In this document: positions 25,190 to 38,742 of the stretch, piece by piece
Numbering within the stretch: the stretch's first letter is position 1
How the letters are laid out: each line of letters begins with the position of its first letter
Assembly: GCA_024500155.1 (NCBI GenBank)
Contig: CM044872.1
Coordinates: 55,247,460 to 55,311,459, forward strand
Source of the DNA: Chenopodium formosanum
Lineage: Eukaryota; Streptophyta; Magnoliopsida; Caryophyllales; Amaranthaceae
Length of the DNA stretch: 64,000 nucleotides
Direction: 5' to 3'
Notes under the pieces: generated by a model
Seen by the model: only the letters and a program-made list of their open reading frames with translations
Told to the model about the DNA's origin: nothing
Database searches by the model: none
Translations under genes and position numbers: made by a program

Positions 25190-28100
25190 ATGCTTCCTGT
25201 ATGACATAAAATTTCACAGTGTCAGGTTTGCTGAATGTATGTATTAAATAAAATTTATTGTCCGACATTGTGCTGTGCTTAAAAAATTTTAGGATATGGT
25301 GACTTGCCTTTTAAATTGTATGTAGATATGTCTTTAATTTTTCTTTGCACTGGAATTGCTTAGTTTGATTATAGGCCCTGGGACCTGGCATCATAGGTGC
25401 TGATCTGTAAGAAACATAAAATATTTGATTAAGAGAAAGGGAGATCAATGATGCGCGAGAGTAATTAGACAATGGGGTCGCATGCATTTTGTATTTCCTT
25501 TTATATACAAGAAGGGCATCTCATGATTTGATTAATTTCATGTAGGTTATGTTTATCATAACATAGATATACTTGTCCTTAGTAGGTTTGTTTTAAGATG
25601 TCTCTTTTTTAGGATGTCTATTTCCAGCATGAAATTTGAGTTTGTGATTAAGTGGAGCTTTCTCTGTTGAATCCCTTTTTATGGCGATAATGCCGATAAA
25701 TCCCTGTAGACTGTGTCCAACCCCACTCAGTGGGCAAGGAAGTTTGTTATTTGGGTGATTGGTATTGATGCTTATCCTGGTGAGCTTCTTCCTGATTTAC
25801 GGGGGTGTTAAAATGTAGCATTGTTCTATTTGCAGTCATCTATGAACGGATCACCTTCAAACATTCCAGATATCACTGGAAGATCTTTTCCTTCACCTTA
25901 TTCTGTCCAGTCTGGTGCTGGCTCCCCTGGTTTTCATCACAGTGGTAAATAAAGCTTTCGAGCTTCATGCTTTTGAGTTTCTTCCCAGTTCATGCCTTCA
26001 TGCGTTCAATTGGATTGTTTTTTCTTGCAGGAACACTTCAAGGGCTTCACAACATGCATGGTAGCTACAATGTTCCTAACATGGCTGGTACGCTTCCATC
26101 AAGGAATCAAACAATAAATGTACCTCCAGGCAGTATGCAACAATCTACTGGAAACCTCCTTACCGGACGGTTTGGGTCTAATAATCTACCTATTGGTCTT
26201 TCTCAGGTATTCTTATATTTCCTTTAAAGCTGAACCATCTGTTATTCGAACCAACTAAAAGATTGCTTTAACTTAGAAGTGAGACTTTTGAAATGTAATG
26301 GTCACTACTCAATGCAGATTCCTCATGGTAGCTCACATGGCCATTCTGGAGTTACGAATAGAGGAGGTATGAATGTTATCGGAAGTCCTGTGTATAATAA
26401 TAGCACAAATGCTGTTGGTGGTTCGATTCCTGGGGTACTTCCAACATCTGCTTCCATTGGTAACCGTGGTGGTGTTCCAGGCATTGGGGTATCACCTTTT
26501 CTGGGAAATGCAGGTTCTCAAATAACAACTTCAATGGGAAATGTGGCTGGCTCTGGATCTGGCTACATTGGTAGGAGTTCTGGTGGGACTTTATCTATGC
26601 CTGGTCTTGCATCTCGTCTAAATTTGAGTTCCAATAGCGGCTCTGGAAGTTTAGGTTTACAAGGATCAAATAGATTAATGAATAGTGGACTTCAACAACA
26701 AGGTATTATAAATATTTAAAGTTCTGATTTATCAAGAAAGCATTCACAACACTGCCAGTTGATATTTAGTCAAGCTCACTTTTTGCTTTAGTCTTCTTGG
26801 TCACATTCTGTCATGTATCCTTAGTATCATTGGAATATAGGTTACTTTGGTGACAGTGACATCTCTTGAAAAAGGGTTCTCAGTTCTATTAGTTAATAAG
26901 TTTTTGTCCTTACTGATGATATTATTGTAAAGTTGTTTATGATAATGTTCTTCACCATTAGATCTACTTTTTTATCATAGAGGCAAACTATAGTACCTTT
27001 TGAAACGATTAAACAAATATTTGCATGGTTTTTAGAGGCTCGAGGAAAGTTTTGGTTTTTGAACCATTGAGATAATTTAAATACCTTTTGAACTAATGAA
27101 AAATCGAGGGCATTGATCTTACCAATGTATTAATGATATTTGTGTTGTCACAAAAGCAAACACATTGATGAGCTCTGTTGGCTGTATACATTTATAATAT
27201 AAAAAAGAATGTCTGGTGTAGATGTTATAGATGGCCTCTAGTTGACACTCGTTGAAGCTGATGAGTTATTATATACTCTATTCTTTGACATTGGTTTTGT
27301 GATGGAATCTCATTAGAGCCTCAATTATTTTGGGTCCAAAACTCCAATGTAGTATAAGATCAACACTAACTCTTCCAAGCCCTAATATTTTTCCTTTAGT
27401 TAGGGGATCATAGTTAATGGATCTACATTAAGTGCTGTGTATATTTGGCATTGGTATTAAAATAGTCATATCTGCTTTCAGCATCGCCACATGTAATGTC
27501 CATGCTTGGAAACTCCTATGCTTCTGGTGGAGGTCCTTTATCTCAAAATCATGCCCAAGCTGTTAATAATTTGAGCTCAATGGGAATGCTGAATGAAGTG
27601 AACAACAATAGTAACTCACCTTTTGGTGTGGAAGATTTTCCTCTGCTAACCAGTCGACCTAATTCTGCTGGAGGGGCTCATGGACAAATAGGTAATCTGA
27701 GAATCTTGAAAGTTATTTCTGGCTCTTGCTTGGTATTTGGCTTGACTTGCAAGAAATAATTACAGGCTCGATTAGAAAACAAGGTATTGGTGGTCTGGCA
27801 AGTCAACAGAACCATGAATTTAGCATCCAGAGTGAAGATTTTCCTGCTTTACCGGGACAAAAAGGTTAGTAATTAATTTTATTTGTGCTGAAAGGACTGA
27901 AAAGGATTGTATCCTTTGTCCGTTTCTTTTCCTTGTCCACTTAAAAAGTGTTCTTTAGCATCTTTGTCATTTTAAAGAGTTGACATAGCCTAGAGCTGGA
28001 GAATGCAATTAGTAGTATTGGACTCGTTTATTTGAATGTCAGTTTTGTCCAAAAAGTTAATTTGTGGTATTGGGTTTTGAAACAAACAAAGCATCGAACT

Positions 28101-31017
28101 ATAGAAGTTAAAAATCATTTATTTGGTGTAAATTTTTAGTTCCTTGTTGAATAATGTCACTGCCACCGCACCCAGTCCTCCAAGAAGTCAAAGTTGAAAC
28201 ATGCCTTATTCAAAGAAACGAGTCCAATACTATTATTATTGTTATTATTATTACCTGGAAGCTAAAGATAAGCTTTTCCTCAAAAAAAAAAGATAAGCTT
28301 ATAGGCTATCAGAAACTGTGATTGTGTTGGCAACTGTTTTCTGTAATCCAATATTATTATTATTATTACCTCTTTTTTGTACATCTTATTAGGGTAATAC
28401 TCTTTTCAGGAAAAAATTCTGAGTATGGCATGGACTTTCATCAAAAAGATCAACTTCGTGATAGCAGTGTGTCTATGATGCAAAATCAGCATTTCTCAGT
28501 ATGTATCTTGTGAACGATTTAATGGCTCTTTTTTTTGCCTAATAAGTTTTTCTTGCACTCATAAGGTGTAATATCCAGATGGGAAGATCTTCCGGGTTCA
28601 CCGTGGGTGGTTCATACCCATCACCTCGCCCACAGCAGCATCAACAACATATGCCGTCAGTCAGTGGTGGCAGCGACTCTTTTGTGCCTGTAAATAATCA
28701 AGGCCTTCAGAATTTGCACGGATCAGATATGTTTTCGTCTTCAAATTCAACATATCATTTACAGGTTTGCTTGTTGGTTGCATTAAAGACTTCATTGCTA
28801 GACTAGTTTTCACCCTAGAATCTGTATCTTGCTCACAAAGTAGTCAGATACTAAATTATTTCCTTACTGTTCTTATTGTTTCATCTTGTACCTCATTATG
28901 AAAGTGTCTTGGAAGGTACTTGAAGGCACTTGCTTAGATTTCATAAGTTTATTCAGATTGCAGATTTAATGATTTTAAGATTTGTATTCCCTCAAATGTT
29001 TTCCCTTAGTTTTTCCACAGACTTCTGTACTACTTACAGTTCTCACTTTAACCATACTCTCTTACTAATTCAAATGTTGTTATGTGATTTGTCTCAAATG
29101 TCAATATATAATTTTTATATGTCAACTTTTTATAATTTTTACTTAGAGATATTGATAGTCAAATTATGCTAGACGAGAAAATCAATATGGAAAATTAATA
29201 ATAATAATGGAGGGAACATTTATCTTCTCTGGTCAAGACACTCGTATTGTTAATTATTAGTAAATTTTTTCCCTCAAAAAAAGAAATATTAGTGAAATTT
29301 TATGAGGTAGATAACATATTGCCAATAGTGGTTATGGTTACAGATTTATAGGTTGGTACCATAATAACAGTAGAATAGTAGATTGGATAGTCAATGATTT
29401 GAAGCAAAAATTGGGATGTTATGGTTGATTCACCTAGTAGTATCATGGAAAATAAGTCTCGATGATTTTAAAACTATGGGCGTGTTTGTTTTAGAGGATT
29501 GCTTTATTTGAGGGGTGCAAAGGGTGTAGGAGAAACTTGTATAAATGTTATACTACGTATTAGTGTTTTTTTTTTTTTTTTTTTTTTTTTTTTTGTGGTA
29601 AGGAAAAGATCTAGTGGGAAAAGAATTTACTCAATGATTTTATTTTTGTAAGGAAAAGTTCTAGTGGGAAAAGAATTTACTCAATGATTTTGCAGATAAG
29701 TTTTTCCACCCAATCTGACAAAGTGACAAGTGTGCTTTGTCTCAATATTTCTGTCAGGGCAACGGGCCTCCAGATAATGGCATGAGATCTATGAACAACT
29801 TAGCTGCAATGTCCGGTGTGCCTTCATATGACCAAAAAATGCAGCAATATCAACAGCAAAGTCCATCCCAGTTTCATCTACGGCAGATGTCAACGACAGA
29901 CACGACGTTTCGAGATCAGGGAATCAAGTCTAATCAGGCTACACAAGCTGCGGCTGATAAATATGGATTGCTGGGTTTGTTGAAAATCGTAAGGATGACT
30001 GATCTTGATCTGTCGTCCCTTGCTCTGGGAATGGACCTGACAATGCTGGGTTTGAATCTGAACTCTTCTGAAGACCTTCACAAAACGTTTGGCTCCCCTT
30101 GGTCTGACAAACCTGTAAAGGGAGATCCAGAGTTTGTTACTCCTGATTGTTATAATGTGGAATCCACTCCATCCCTAAATGTGAGCTGCTATTTGAGATG
30201 GGCTATTCTTGTTTACTGATGAATTAATCTGTTTCGTCTGATAAATATATTTTAGATTTTTCAAAAAAAGTTATTTCCTTTTTGTTGTTGTTGTTGTTGT
30301 ATATGTGGTTTTAATTTTTTAATCTATGATTACGTAATTCCTGCTACTTCTCATGTCACTTACTCACTTTTTGTGAGTTTTTGATTTGTTGCAGCATCTC
30401 TACTTCATGAAGTTTCAGATGGAGACTTTGTTCTACATCTTTTACAGGTGGAACTGTCTTATTTTTATCATGCCTTTGTTATGATTTTACATCTTGAACT
30501 CATTGCTCCTTGGTGCCTTTTTTTTTTCCTTCCAATTTTTTTACACAGCATGCCGAAGGATGAAGCACAGTTATATGCAGCGAATGAACTGTAAGCTCTT
30601 TGACCGAATGACCGACCTTGTGTCACATCATTTAATCTTTAGCCCTTCCATGTTTTAAGCTATGTATCCTTTTCAAATTTTCATCCAATGTTTCCTGAAT
30701 TTCTGATTTTGCTGAAAGGTAATTCTACTTGTGTTTGCAGTTGCAGAAGAGGATGGTTCTATCATAAAGAGCTCCGGATGTGGTTATCAAGGTTTTCCAG
30801 TGTGGAGCCTCTTGTCAAGACACCTACATACGAGCGAGGGTCTTACCTCTCCTTTGATCCAAGTACATGGGAAACAAAGAAAAAGGTACCGTCTTATAAT
30901 CACAATCCATTTTTGGTTATAGCAATGAATATTAATGTGTTTTCTTGCAATTTATAGGACAACTTTGTTCTTCAGTACGACTTAATAGAGAAAAGACCGA
31001 CCCTTCATCAGCAATAG
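25190..31017 (+). CDS. VIP2: NOT2/VIP2 subunit of the CCR4-NOT complex
   Basis: Exons: 25157-25198 (ATG at 25190), 25836-25944, 26031-26206, 26318-26702, 27482-27691, 27766-27864, 28410-28498, 28579-28764, 29758-30180, 30395-30447, 30549-30590, 30741-30885 and 30958-31017. All phases agree, giving about 661 residues (Arabidopsis VIP2 is near 614). The long N-terminal part is Gly/Ser/Asn-rich, with VIP2 signatures GLHNMHGSYNVPNMAGTL, GSSHGHSGVTNRGG, PGLASRLNLSSNSGSGSL, LSQNHAQAVNNLSSMG and DFPALPG. The C-terminal NOT box (about residues 490-655) has DLDLSSLALGMDLTMLGLNL, LHKTFGSPWSDKP, MPKDEAQLYAANEL and GWFYHKE. NOT2 is a scaffold of the deadenylase and transcription regulator CCR4-NOT; VIP2 was named from its interaction with Agrobacterium VirE2 and related host factors. 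The start is uncertain because of an in-frame upstream exon. Confidence 0.95.
28986..29217. repeat. possible diverged Stowaway MITE in VIP2 intron
   Basis: TTCCCTCAAATGTTTTCC on the left and ATGGAGGGAACATT on the right look like decayed inverted ends. The interior resembles other Stowaway remnants here. Weak. Confidence 0.3.
29599..29694 (+). repeat. 51-bp tandem duplication at the end of a VIP2 intron
   Basis: Two near-identical copies, each containing TCTAGTGGGAAAAGAATTTA, start at about 29599 and 29650, just after a T run (29567-29594). They lie ~60 bp before the acceptor at 29757. Confidence 0.8.
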
Positions 31018-32385
31018 TTATACTTGTTGAATGTAAATTCTCCTGACTATTAGCACAGTTGTTAGAAGATGAGATAGTTTATTGTTACAAGTCTTGTATT
31101 TAACAGTTAAAAGTATTTTAAAACTGATCTTGTTTCAGCTGTAGTTCAGTTTGGCCTCAACAAATAGTCTTGTATCAGATTGTAATTGAATCCCAAAGTT
31201 ATAAAAAAAAGTTCTTATTTACTCATGTTATCCTCAGTTTCAGAAAATTATGCATAGAAATGCAGATCTGTCCTGTTGTTGGAAATGCGGTCACGTACAT
31301 ACTCATTGTTGTATGTCGAACATCAGTTATTGGTTAAGTGATTGGTTGCATTGTGTAATGACTGTCTGAATCTTTCTCACCATCCTTATGTTAAGTATCT
31401 CTCTTAAAACTCGGGGATGCGTAGAATAAATGAGTAGTTTCAGAAAATTTTACTGATGGAAATTGTGATTTCAACCCGATGTTTGTGTTCTTACTCTGCA
31501 CCAAACTAAACAATGGAAATTCAAGAAAACACTTCCGTAGGTAAATATTTTCTACCTTAAGCAAACGAAGACTAAATGCCAAGACTCGAGGAGAAAAAGA
31601 GTTGACTCTCATGTAGAGAATATGTTTGCTTATACAATTGCAAATTACATCTTTACTATTGATATGACATAATTGCCACTAACACAAGTTTTTGTGTTTC
31701 GCCTTATGCTACGTGTAATTGCCTATAAAATTTAGTAATTGAAACCTTCCATTTAGTTATGGTTCAAATATTTAATTTACAAACGAATTTGGAGTATGAC
31801 ATGCATGCCATGACTCTAATGAGATATTTTTAAAGATAAATATGATCGCATTGAGTTGTATTGTTTAGTTGATTCCATCTTATGATGCTATGATATATAA
31901 ACATTTACAATGAGGTGCTCTATCATTCTATTGTAGCCACAATTGTGACTTACTATGTAGTGACATATAGTTTTTTCAATCACACACAATTCTTCATTAA
32001 AGAAACAATTTTTTTAATATATGGAGTACACATTTTTATGATAAATAAGATATTCACTGCAGTACCTTTTAACATGTAATTTATTGATTTTAACAACAAA
32101 AATGAATTAAAGAGAAAGGGGTTGGAGTTTCAAAACCTGATTTTCGATTCGATAAGGCTTATAGTGAATAGGTTCAAGCTACTCCAAATCGTTATCCAAA
32201 ATTATACTTCGTGATTTACCATTTTTTATATTTCATTTATCACATACTAAACTGTCATAAAAAATACATGAAGAGTTTTTTTTTTTTTTTTTTTTATTTA
32301 ATTTCAAATTTTTACCAAATTTTGACTTTTTTTTGAAGAAAACTTTGAATTTTTTTTTTTCGGGAACTTTGACTTTATTCGTACA
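31018..32385. other. intergenic DNA between VIP2 and tandem Helitrons
   Basis: VIP2 3' UTR followed by AT-rich DNA. T runs occur near 32277-32296 and 32350-32360. No conserved gene seen. Confidence 0.45.
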
Positions 32386-33276
32386 CTAGTTTTGTGCCCC
32401 GTGCGATGCCCGGGTTGTTTATTGAATTTTTAGATAAATTTTTAATCTATATATCAAATTTTAAAATACATCATTGATTACAAAATTAGTTAGGAATTGA
32501 TGTGTTTTGTGATGATTTGCTATCTAGTAGGCATGTAATGACTAATAATAATGTTGGTGAAAATGTTCGATTTAATACATTAAAAAAATAAAAAAAAATT
32601 AGCAAAAAAATAAATTTAATAAAATAAATGTTCAAAGCCCGTTAGATTGACTCGAACCCAAAACTTTGGGCAAGGGTTGAACATTTCTTGACTCTTAACC
32701 TAAAGTGACTCAATCCGAGATGACTCATGACTCGACCTTAATTGACAGGTTTACATAGTAATAAAATTCTATTAGATTGTGAAGTATATTATTTTAACCG
32801 ATTAGTATATATTATAAATGGAAGTGTTTACGCTTTAAATTACTTACCCCAACCCTAATTGACAGGTCTACATAGTAATAAAATTCTATTAGATTGTGAA
32901 GCATATTATTTTAACCGATTAATATATATCATAAATAGATGTTTTACGCTTTGAACTACTTCATTCGCTCCAAAAAATATTATGATATAAAAAATACATT
33001 TATATGATAATTTTAAGAATTATAACCTAATAATTTTTTTAATAAAATTATAATTCAATTTGTACCTCTGAAATATTGGTATTTGATCAAAAATAAAACT
33101 CTAAATTAATAATTTTATCTTTAGATTCCATCCATATAGAATTCTAAACTAATTTTTTTTATCTTATGAAATCTATTTAAATCTATCCTATGTGGCGTGA
33201 CACTTGGCGAAAAGTTGGAACGCCAAGTGTCGCTGCCTCGTGACCTGGGTAAAAGTTTAGCTTTATATATTAGTTA
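32386..33276 (-). mobile_element. non-autonomous Helitron (minus orientation), copy 1
   Basis: On the minus strand it ends with the hairpin CCCGGGCATCGCACGGGG, then CACAAAACTAG (CTAG 3' end, at 32386-32389 on the plus strand). Its 5' part reads CTAATATATAAAGCTAAA near 33273. A second inverted repeat (GACACTTGGCG with CGCCAAGTGTC) lies close to the 5' end at 33200-33230. An internal stretch of about 115 bp containing TTCTATTAGATTGTGAAG is tandemly doubled (32745-32945). Non-coding. Confidence 0.65.
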
Positions 33277-33724
33277 CTAGTTTTGTGCCCCATGCGATGC
33301 CCGGGTTGTTTATTGAATTTTAAGATAAATTTTTAATCTTTATACGATTTGCTAGATTGTGAAGTATATTATTTTAATCGATTAGTATATACTATAAATG
33401 TATGTTTTATGCTTTGAACTACTTCCTTCATCCAAAAAATATTATGATATAAAAAATAATTTATTTGATAATTTTTGAAAATTATAATCTAATAATTTTT
33501 TTAATAAAATTATAATTGAATTTGTACATTTAAAATATTGGTATTTTATCGAAAATAAAACTAATTTATCCTAAAAGTCTATTCAAATAGAATTCTAAAC
33601 TAACTTTTTTATGTTATGAGGTCTATTTAAATCTATCCAACGTGGCGCGACACTTGGCGAAAAATTGGAACGCCAAATATCGCTGCCTCGTGACTTAGCT
33701 AAAAATTTAGCTTTATATATTAAT
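33277..33724 (-). mobile_element. non-autonomous Helitron (minus orientation), copy 2, adjoining copy 1
   Basis: It has the same 3' hairpin and CTAG end (33277-33280) and the same 5' sequence as copy 1, but is a shorter deletion derivative of about 448 bp. It abuts copy 1 head to tail. Confidence 0.65.
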
Positions 33725-34062
33725 TATATGATATGATTAATATGTTGGATAAAAAATAATCAAATGAGATATCATTACATATCAGGTATTAATTAGGTAA
33801 TTTATTTTTTTATCCGACCCCAAAGACGTATGCTAGCTTTTGCCAATTTATAATACCGTAAGTCCGTAACAAACGAACCAAGTCCAAATGAACAAAAGCA
33901 AAGTCCCAATTCCCAAACCCAAAACCCTCAACAAAACCCTTGCGAGTTACGACTAAAGTTTTTCCCTCTTTCTTCTTCTCTCTTCTCGTTTATTCCAATC
34001 TTCGAAGTCGCAAACCCTAAAACAGGAGAGAGAAAATAAAATCTCCATTACCAGACAAAATC

Positions 34063-34442
34063 ATGGATATGGGTAGTGATTTCGATCGTCTTCTCTTCTT
34101 CGAGCACGCTCGCAAATCCGCTGAAGCCGCCTACACTAAAAATCCTCTCGATGCTGATGTATTCAATTGTTCCCTTCTCAATCAATTTTTTTTAATTTTA
34201 TTTATTATATACGAGTAATTTATTTCTGAGATCTTTATTCTTAGCTGAATTTGTTTATGTTTTTATTTTTGATTTTTTTTGTTGCAGAATTTGACGAGAT
34301 GGGGTGGAGCTTTGATTGAGTTGTCTCAATTTCAGACTCCCGATGACTCCAAGCAGATGCTTTCAGGTTTTTTGATTTTCTTCTGATTTTATATATCAAA
34401 TAATTAATTCAGTTTTTCATTAATTTCTGAGGGATTTTGGGG

Positions 34443-34478
<36 letters not shown>

Positions 34479-37400
34479 TTCATGAGTATTTAGAATGCGG
34501 CTATGAATTCAGTTTGAAATAATATGAATTTTAACTTATTGTATAGTTTATTGAAATAATTGGTATTTATTTTTATTTTTTGAGCTCTTATGAAGGATTA
34601 AATTTGGTCTTTTCCTAAAAAAGGGTAAATTTTTTATGATGATTTTGGGTGAATTGTAGCTGCGGTGTCGAGGTTAGAGGAAGCTTTGGAGATTAATCCT
34701 AAAAAACATGACACAATGTGGTGTTTGGCAAATGCTCATACTACACATGCTTTTATGGTTCCTGACATTGATGAGGCTCGACCTTACTTTGAGAAGGCTG
34801 CTGACTTCTTTCAACAAGCTGTTGATGAGGTATAGCATTGTACTATCGTCAACTCGATATGGGTTTGTTTCTATGAATTTGGAATTTGGTTGTGAGATTC
34901 TTTCACTAAAGATTTTTTTTTTTTTTTGGTTAGGATCCTACTAATGATTTGTATAGGAAATCCTTGGAAGTTTCTGCAAAGGTACATTTTTCTTTTCTTG
35001 CTCATTGAATCATTGAAATTATTTTTTGTATTATATTTGATGGTGAAAAATAACTTTGATTTCTTGTTTAAGACTATGTAAAAGTAGGGCTGGTAAAGGT
35101 AACCCAACCTGAACCCAAATTGAAAATAGTGGTTTTGGGTTTGAGTTGTTCAACTCAATTTGTTATCGGGTCGACACAAACCTGGCCTTAAATTAAATGG
35201 GTTTGGTTAAGGTTACGAATTTCAACCCGAAAATGACTTGTGTTTTGTGTAACTTGAAATCATAGAAACGATCCCAATGTCATGTATGGTGACTAGAATC
35301 TTTGATGGTTTGGATTAGGTTGTGTATGTGACCTTGTTTAAGTCCTTGGATTATTAATTGTGAAGCGATTAGTTAGTATGTGCAAAATCAAGGGACATAA
35401 ATTAGTGCCATTTAATTCTTAAGACCTTGATGGCTTTGTTGAATTACTGGAATTTCTTTTAATATCTGCAAAATTTTGCATTCATGCGTATAGCCTTGCT
35501 GAAGTTATCTTCTATCACCATTACTTTTAATAGAAGGCCTGTCCAGTTGACTTTTTTCCTTACAATGATTTTCTTCCTATTAGTGTTTATAAACTGTTGG
35601 TGTTTGTGACTGACCCTCTGATTATATCCAAGTTGATAACTTTTGAGTTGTGGCTTTGTAAATCTTTAATTTTTTAATATTCACATTCTTATCTAATAGA
35701 GTGTTATGTTTTAGAGCTGATACTAGCTCTATGTGGGTGTTAAGTGTTCTAATGATATATATGGGGAGTATTCGAAGGAACTTGTTGACTCTCAAGTCAC
35801 TTTTAATATGTTTTCAAATCAAGTATTTATTTCCTTTGAGCTCTGCTAGGGTTAGGCCTTGATGATATCCTATAAAAAAAACTTTCATTTGTGGTTTAGC
35901 TATTGTGTTTTTTACTCCGGAGTGAAATTGAAATTTATATATTTGTTGTTGCAAATATCCAAAGTTACATATAAGCAAAAATTATAAAAATTGGATATTT
36001 GCGAAATAGATGTTGAGACGAATCTAACAAGATTTTACATTGATTGTTTTTTCTCAACACTATATCTCAAAGTGAAGTCAAAATAAGTAGTGTGAATAGT
36101 GTATAAAGTCAAAACGTGTCAACTAAAAGAAATGGAGAAAGTATATATTTTGGGTACTATTTTTTGGTAATTTGAATATTTCGTGCTTGCTTTTGACTGA
36201 ATGTAGTCTGTGTCTGAACATTTTATCGATTTATCCTATTAAGTTGCTTTCCAAAGGTCAACTGCAACCTACTTCCTTTTCTGTTTTAAGGCTACATAAT
36301 ATCCATTTCCAAAATCTCCCAAAATGTCCAGTCGTGTTTAGGTCCTTACTGCCACCCTGACAGGAGACTTGCAGAGGCATTGGGTTAATGTTGAAGTTGA
36401 TGTTGTTCTGCTATTAATATTTTTGTTTTCCTCTCAATGTAATTTATTGAAAATCTTCCTATAAGAAACTAGTAAAAAAATCACGTTTGGTTTAAGTACT
36501 ATATCTTCTGTAATCTCCTGGAACTTTTAGCTTGTCCATTGAAGCCTTTATGATAAGTTTATCACAATGAAGACAACTAAATCCATGTATAATTTCAAAT
36601 TCATAATATTTCATTAAGAAACAAATGGCCATTTGTCTTGTGCATTTATTTGATATAAATGTTGTGCAATCAGAATGGTTAATAACGTAGAACTAAAAAG
36701 GTAATAACGTAGAACTCATAACTGAGAATGGGTAGGGGCAGAAAAAAGGATGCGAGTATTGAGATGGAGGCCACTTTAATGGTGGGAATTTCTGTTCTGT
36801 TGATGTGAAAAAAAATGGTTGATGTGATGTGGGGAGACTTTGTAGTATCATGTTTTTACTACCTTAAGAAAAAGTACGGAGAGCATGAAGGTACAATGGA
36901 AGTTATGTTTTGACAGGCTTAGGAGATATTGTGGCCTGTTTCTTAAAGCTGCTGGGTATGCTGCAATTTCACAGCTTTACTTCTTTGGATGTGTTCTATT
37001 TACTTGAATTTTTCTTTTTTAAAATAGTACTCCGGAGTAGTACCGTATCTCATCTGAACTGATTGGAAAAATGGATAAAATCATTAAATTTATAGAACTA
37101 ATTCAATTGGGATTGAATAATTATGAGGTTTGGTAAAAATAATGTAATCTCATTAAAGACCGGTTGAAGTAAACAGGAGTACCTTTCTGCTCTTATTTTC
37201 TCATAATTTAGTTGAACAGAACTACGGAAGTATCTATATTATGTTGGTTGTTATATAATGTAGTTATTGTGAATTATGTTGTTGATGGGATTGCACAACA
37301 TTTCTTTAGGCTCCGGAGCTACATGCTGAGATCCACAAGCAACAAGCGTTTAGCCAACGCCAACAGTCTATGGGTGGCGGAGCTTCATCTTCTGCTTCCA

Positions 37401-37609
37401 CTAAGGTAATTTTTTGTGTTTTTGGATGTGTACTATTGCTGTGTTAATCTTCCAATTGTTAATCGATATTTCTCCTTTCTCAGAGTGCCACTAAAAAGAA
37501 GAAATCCAATGATTTCTTATATGATGTGGCGGGGTGGGTTATTCTTGCGGCTGGTATTGTGGTGTGGTTAGGGTTTGCGAAGAACCAAGTTCCTCCTCAG
37601 CCAAGGTAA
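34063..37609 (+). CDS. TOM20: TOM20 mitochondrial import receptor subunit
   Basis: Exons: 34063-34158, 34288-34366, 34660-34829, 34934-34981, 37310-37405 and 37484-37609, in frame, giving 204 residues. It begins MDMGSDFDRLLFFEHARKSA, followed by TPR-like helices (LTRWGGALIELSQFQ, RLEEALEINPKKHDTMWCLA, ARPYFEKAADFFQQAVDEDP). A Gln/Ser/Lys-rich linker leads to one C-terminal membrane segment, about residues 178-196 (VAGWVILAAGIVVWLGFAK), ending QVPPQPR. This is the plant TOM20 plan: tail-anchored in the outer mitochondrial membrane, binding presequences at the TOM complex. Intron 2 holds a (GT)n run near 34447-34475. Intron 4 is long (2.33 kb) and carries a MITE remnant. Confidence 0.96.
35990..36142. 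repeat. Stowaway-type MITE remnant in TOM20 intron 4
   Basis: The interior motif GAGACGAATCTAACAAGATT and the terminus TCAACTAAAAGAAATGGAGA then AAGTA match decayed Stowaway elements. The left end is not clear. Confidence 0.4.
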
Positions 37610-38742
37610 TCTGCTTTTTTGAGCGTGGCCTAAGTTTTGTCAAGAAGTTGGGGGCTGACAGCTGAGATTGATTCGATTTTTGCGTGGAATACACCTGAGA
37701 GTTCTCAGGGTTGCAGTTAATTTGTCGTCATTAAATATATTTTCTAGCTGTAGTTTAGCTATATTTGTTAGCTTTAGTTCAAAATTATTCGTGACTGTAG
37801 TTTTCTTACAAGGTCGAATTTTCGTTGATTTATACTGGTTATACAGACCATTCTAAAATTGTACGATGTTTCATTAATCAGTATACAAAATAAGTACTGT
37901 TTCTACAGTTTTTTTTTTTTTTTTTTTTTTTGAAGTTATGTTTCTACAGTTTGTTTGATTACAGTGTTATCGAATGTTTAATCAGCTTGCTTACCAACTT
38001 ATTTGCTTGCTAAATAATTACTCCGTAGTCTGTACAGTACAGTAATAAAGAATTAAAATGCTGGTACTCTAGTAATGTTTGTCGAAGAGTTCAACCTCAT
38101 TTTTTTGCATGAACATACACGGACGTTTCTCTCAAACTCACTCCCCTGTCTACCCAATTGTAGAATGAAAGGATATGGGAGAGGAAGAGGGACAGAAGAG
38201 GTAAGCCAAAGAGGAACTGTATTATTCAGCTTTCATAAAGTTCAAATTTTTCTCCTGCTGGAACAATTTTTGTAATGAATGTGAATCTACCTAAATCATA
38301 TGTAAGTAATGTAACTAATCATATATGGTCATTCTTATACAAAGCATCGCCTTGATTATTAGGACTTTATAAAGTTCAAAATTTCAAAATTTCGTTACTA
38401 TCTTCTTAGCAATGAGAAGAACTGGTTTCTCAAAGGTTATTCAAACCTTAATTTAAATTTAGTAAAATCAATTTAATTTTCAGTAAAAATAATAGGAAGT
38501 ATAAAATTAAACAAAATTCAGATAAAGTGAACAAAGTCATAATTTACAATGAACAAATATAGTTCTCTAGAAATGAGAACTTTTATTCAAAGACAGAAGA
38601 GAGTAATAAAAGAACATACTACAAGAGTACAAGCATCTTCTACGAAGTATTATTCTCCTACTGGAACAATCCAAAATTACAATTCTTTGCCCCTTTCTTT
38701 CTCACTAACTTGGTGGCACAAGGAGCTCGAGATAGCTCAAAA
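37610..38742. other. intergenic DNA between TOM20 and the YrdC-type gene
   Basis: TOM20 3' UTR, a T run at 37910-37931, and AT-rich DNA. The last 100 bp or so are the likely leader of the YrdC-type gene. No other gene seen. Confidence 0.45.

Noticed and set aside
34444..34476. (GT)n run in TOM20 intron 2 as a regulatory element
   Set aside because: An ordinary microsatellite; nothing ties it to function.
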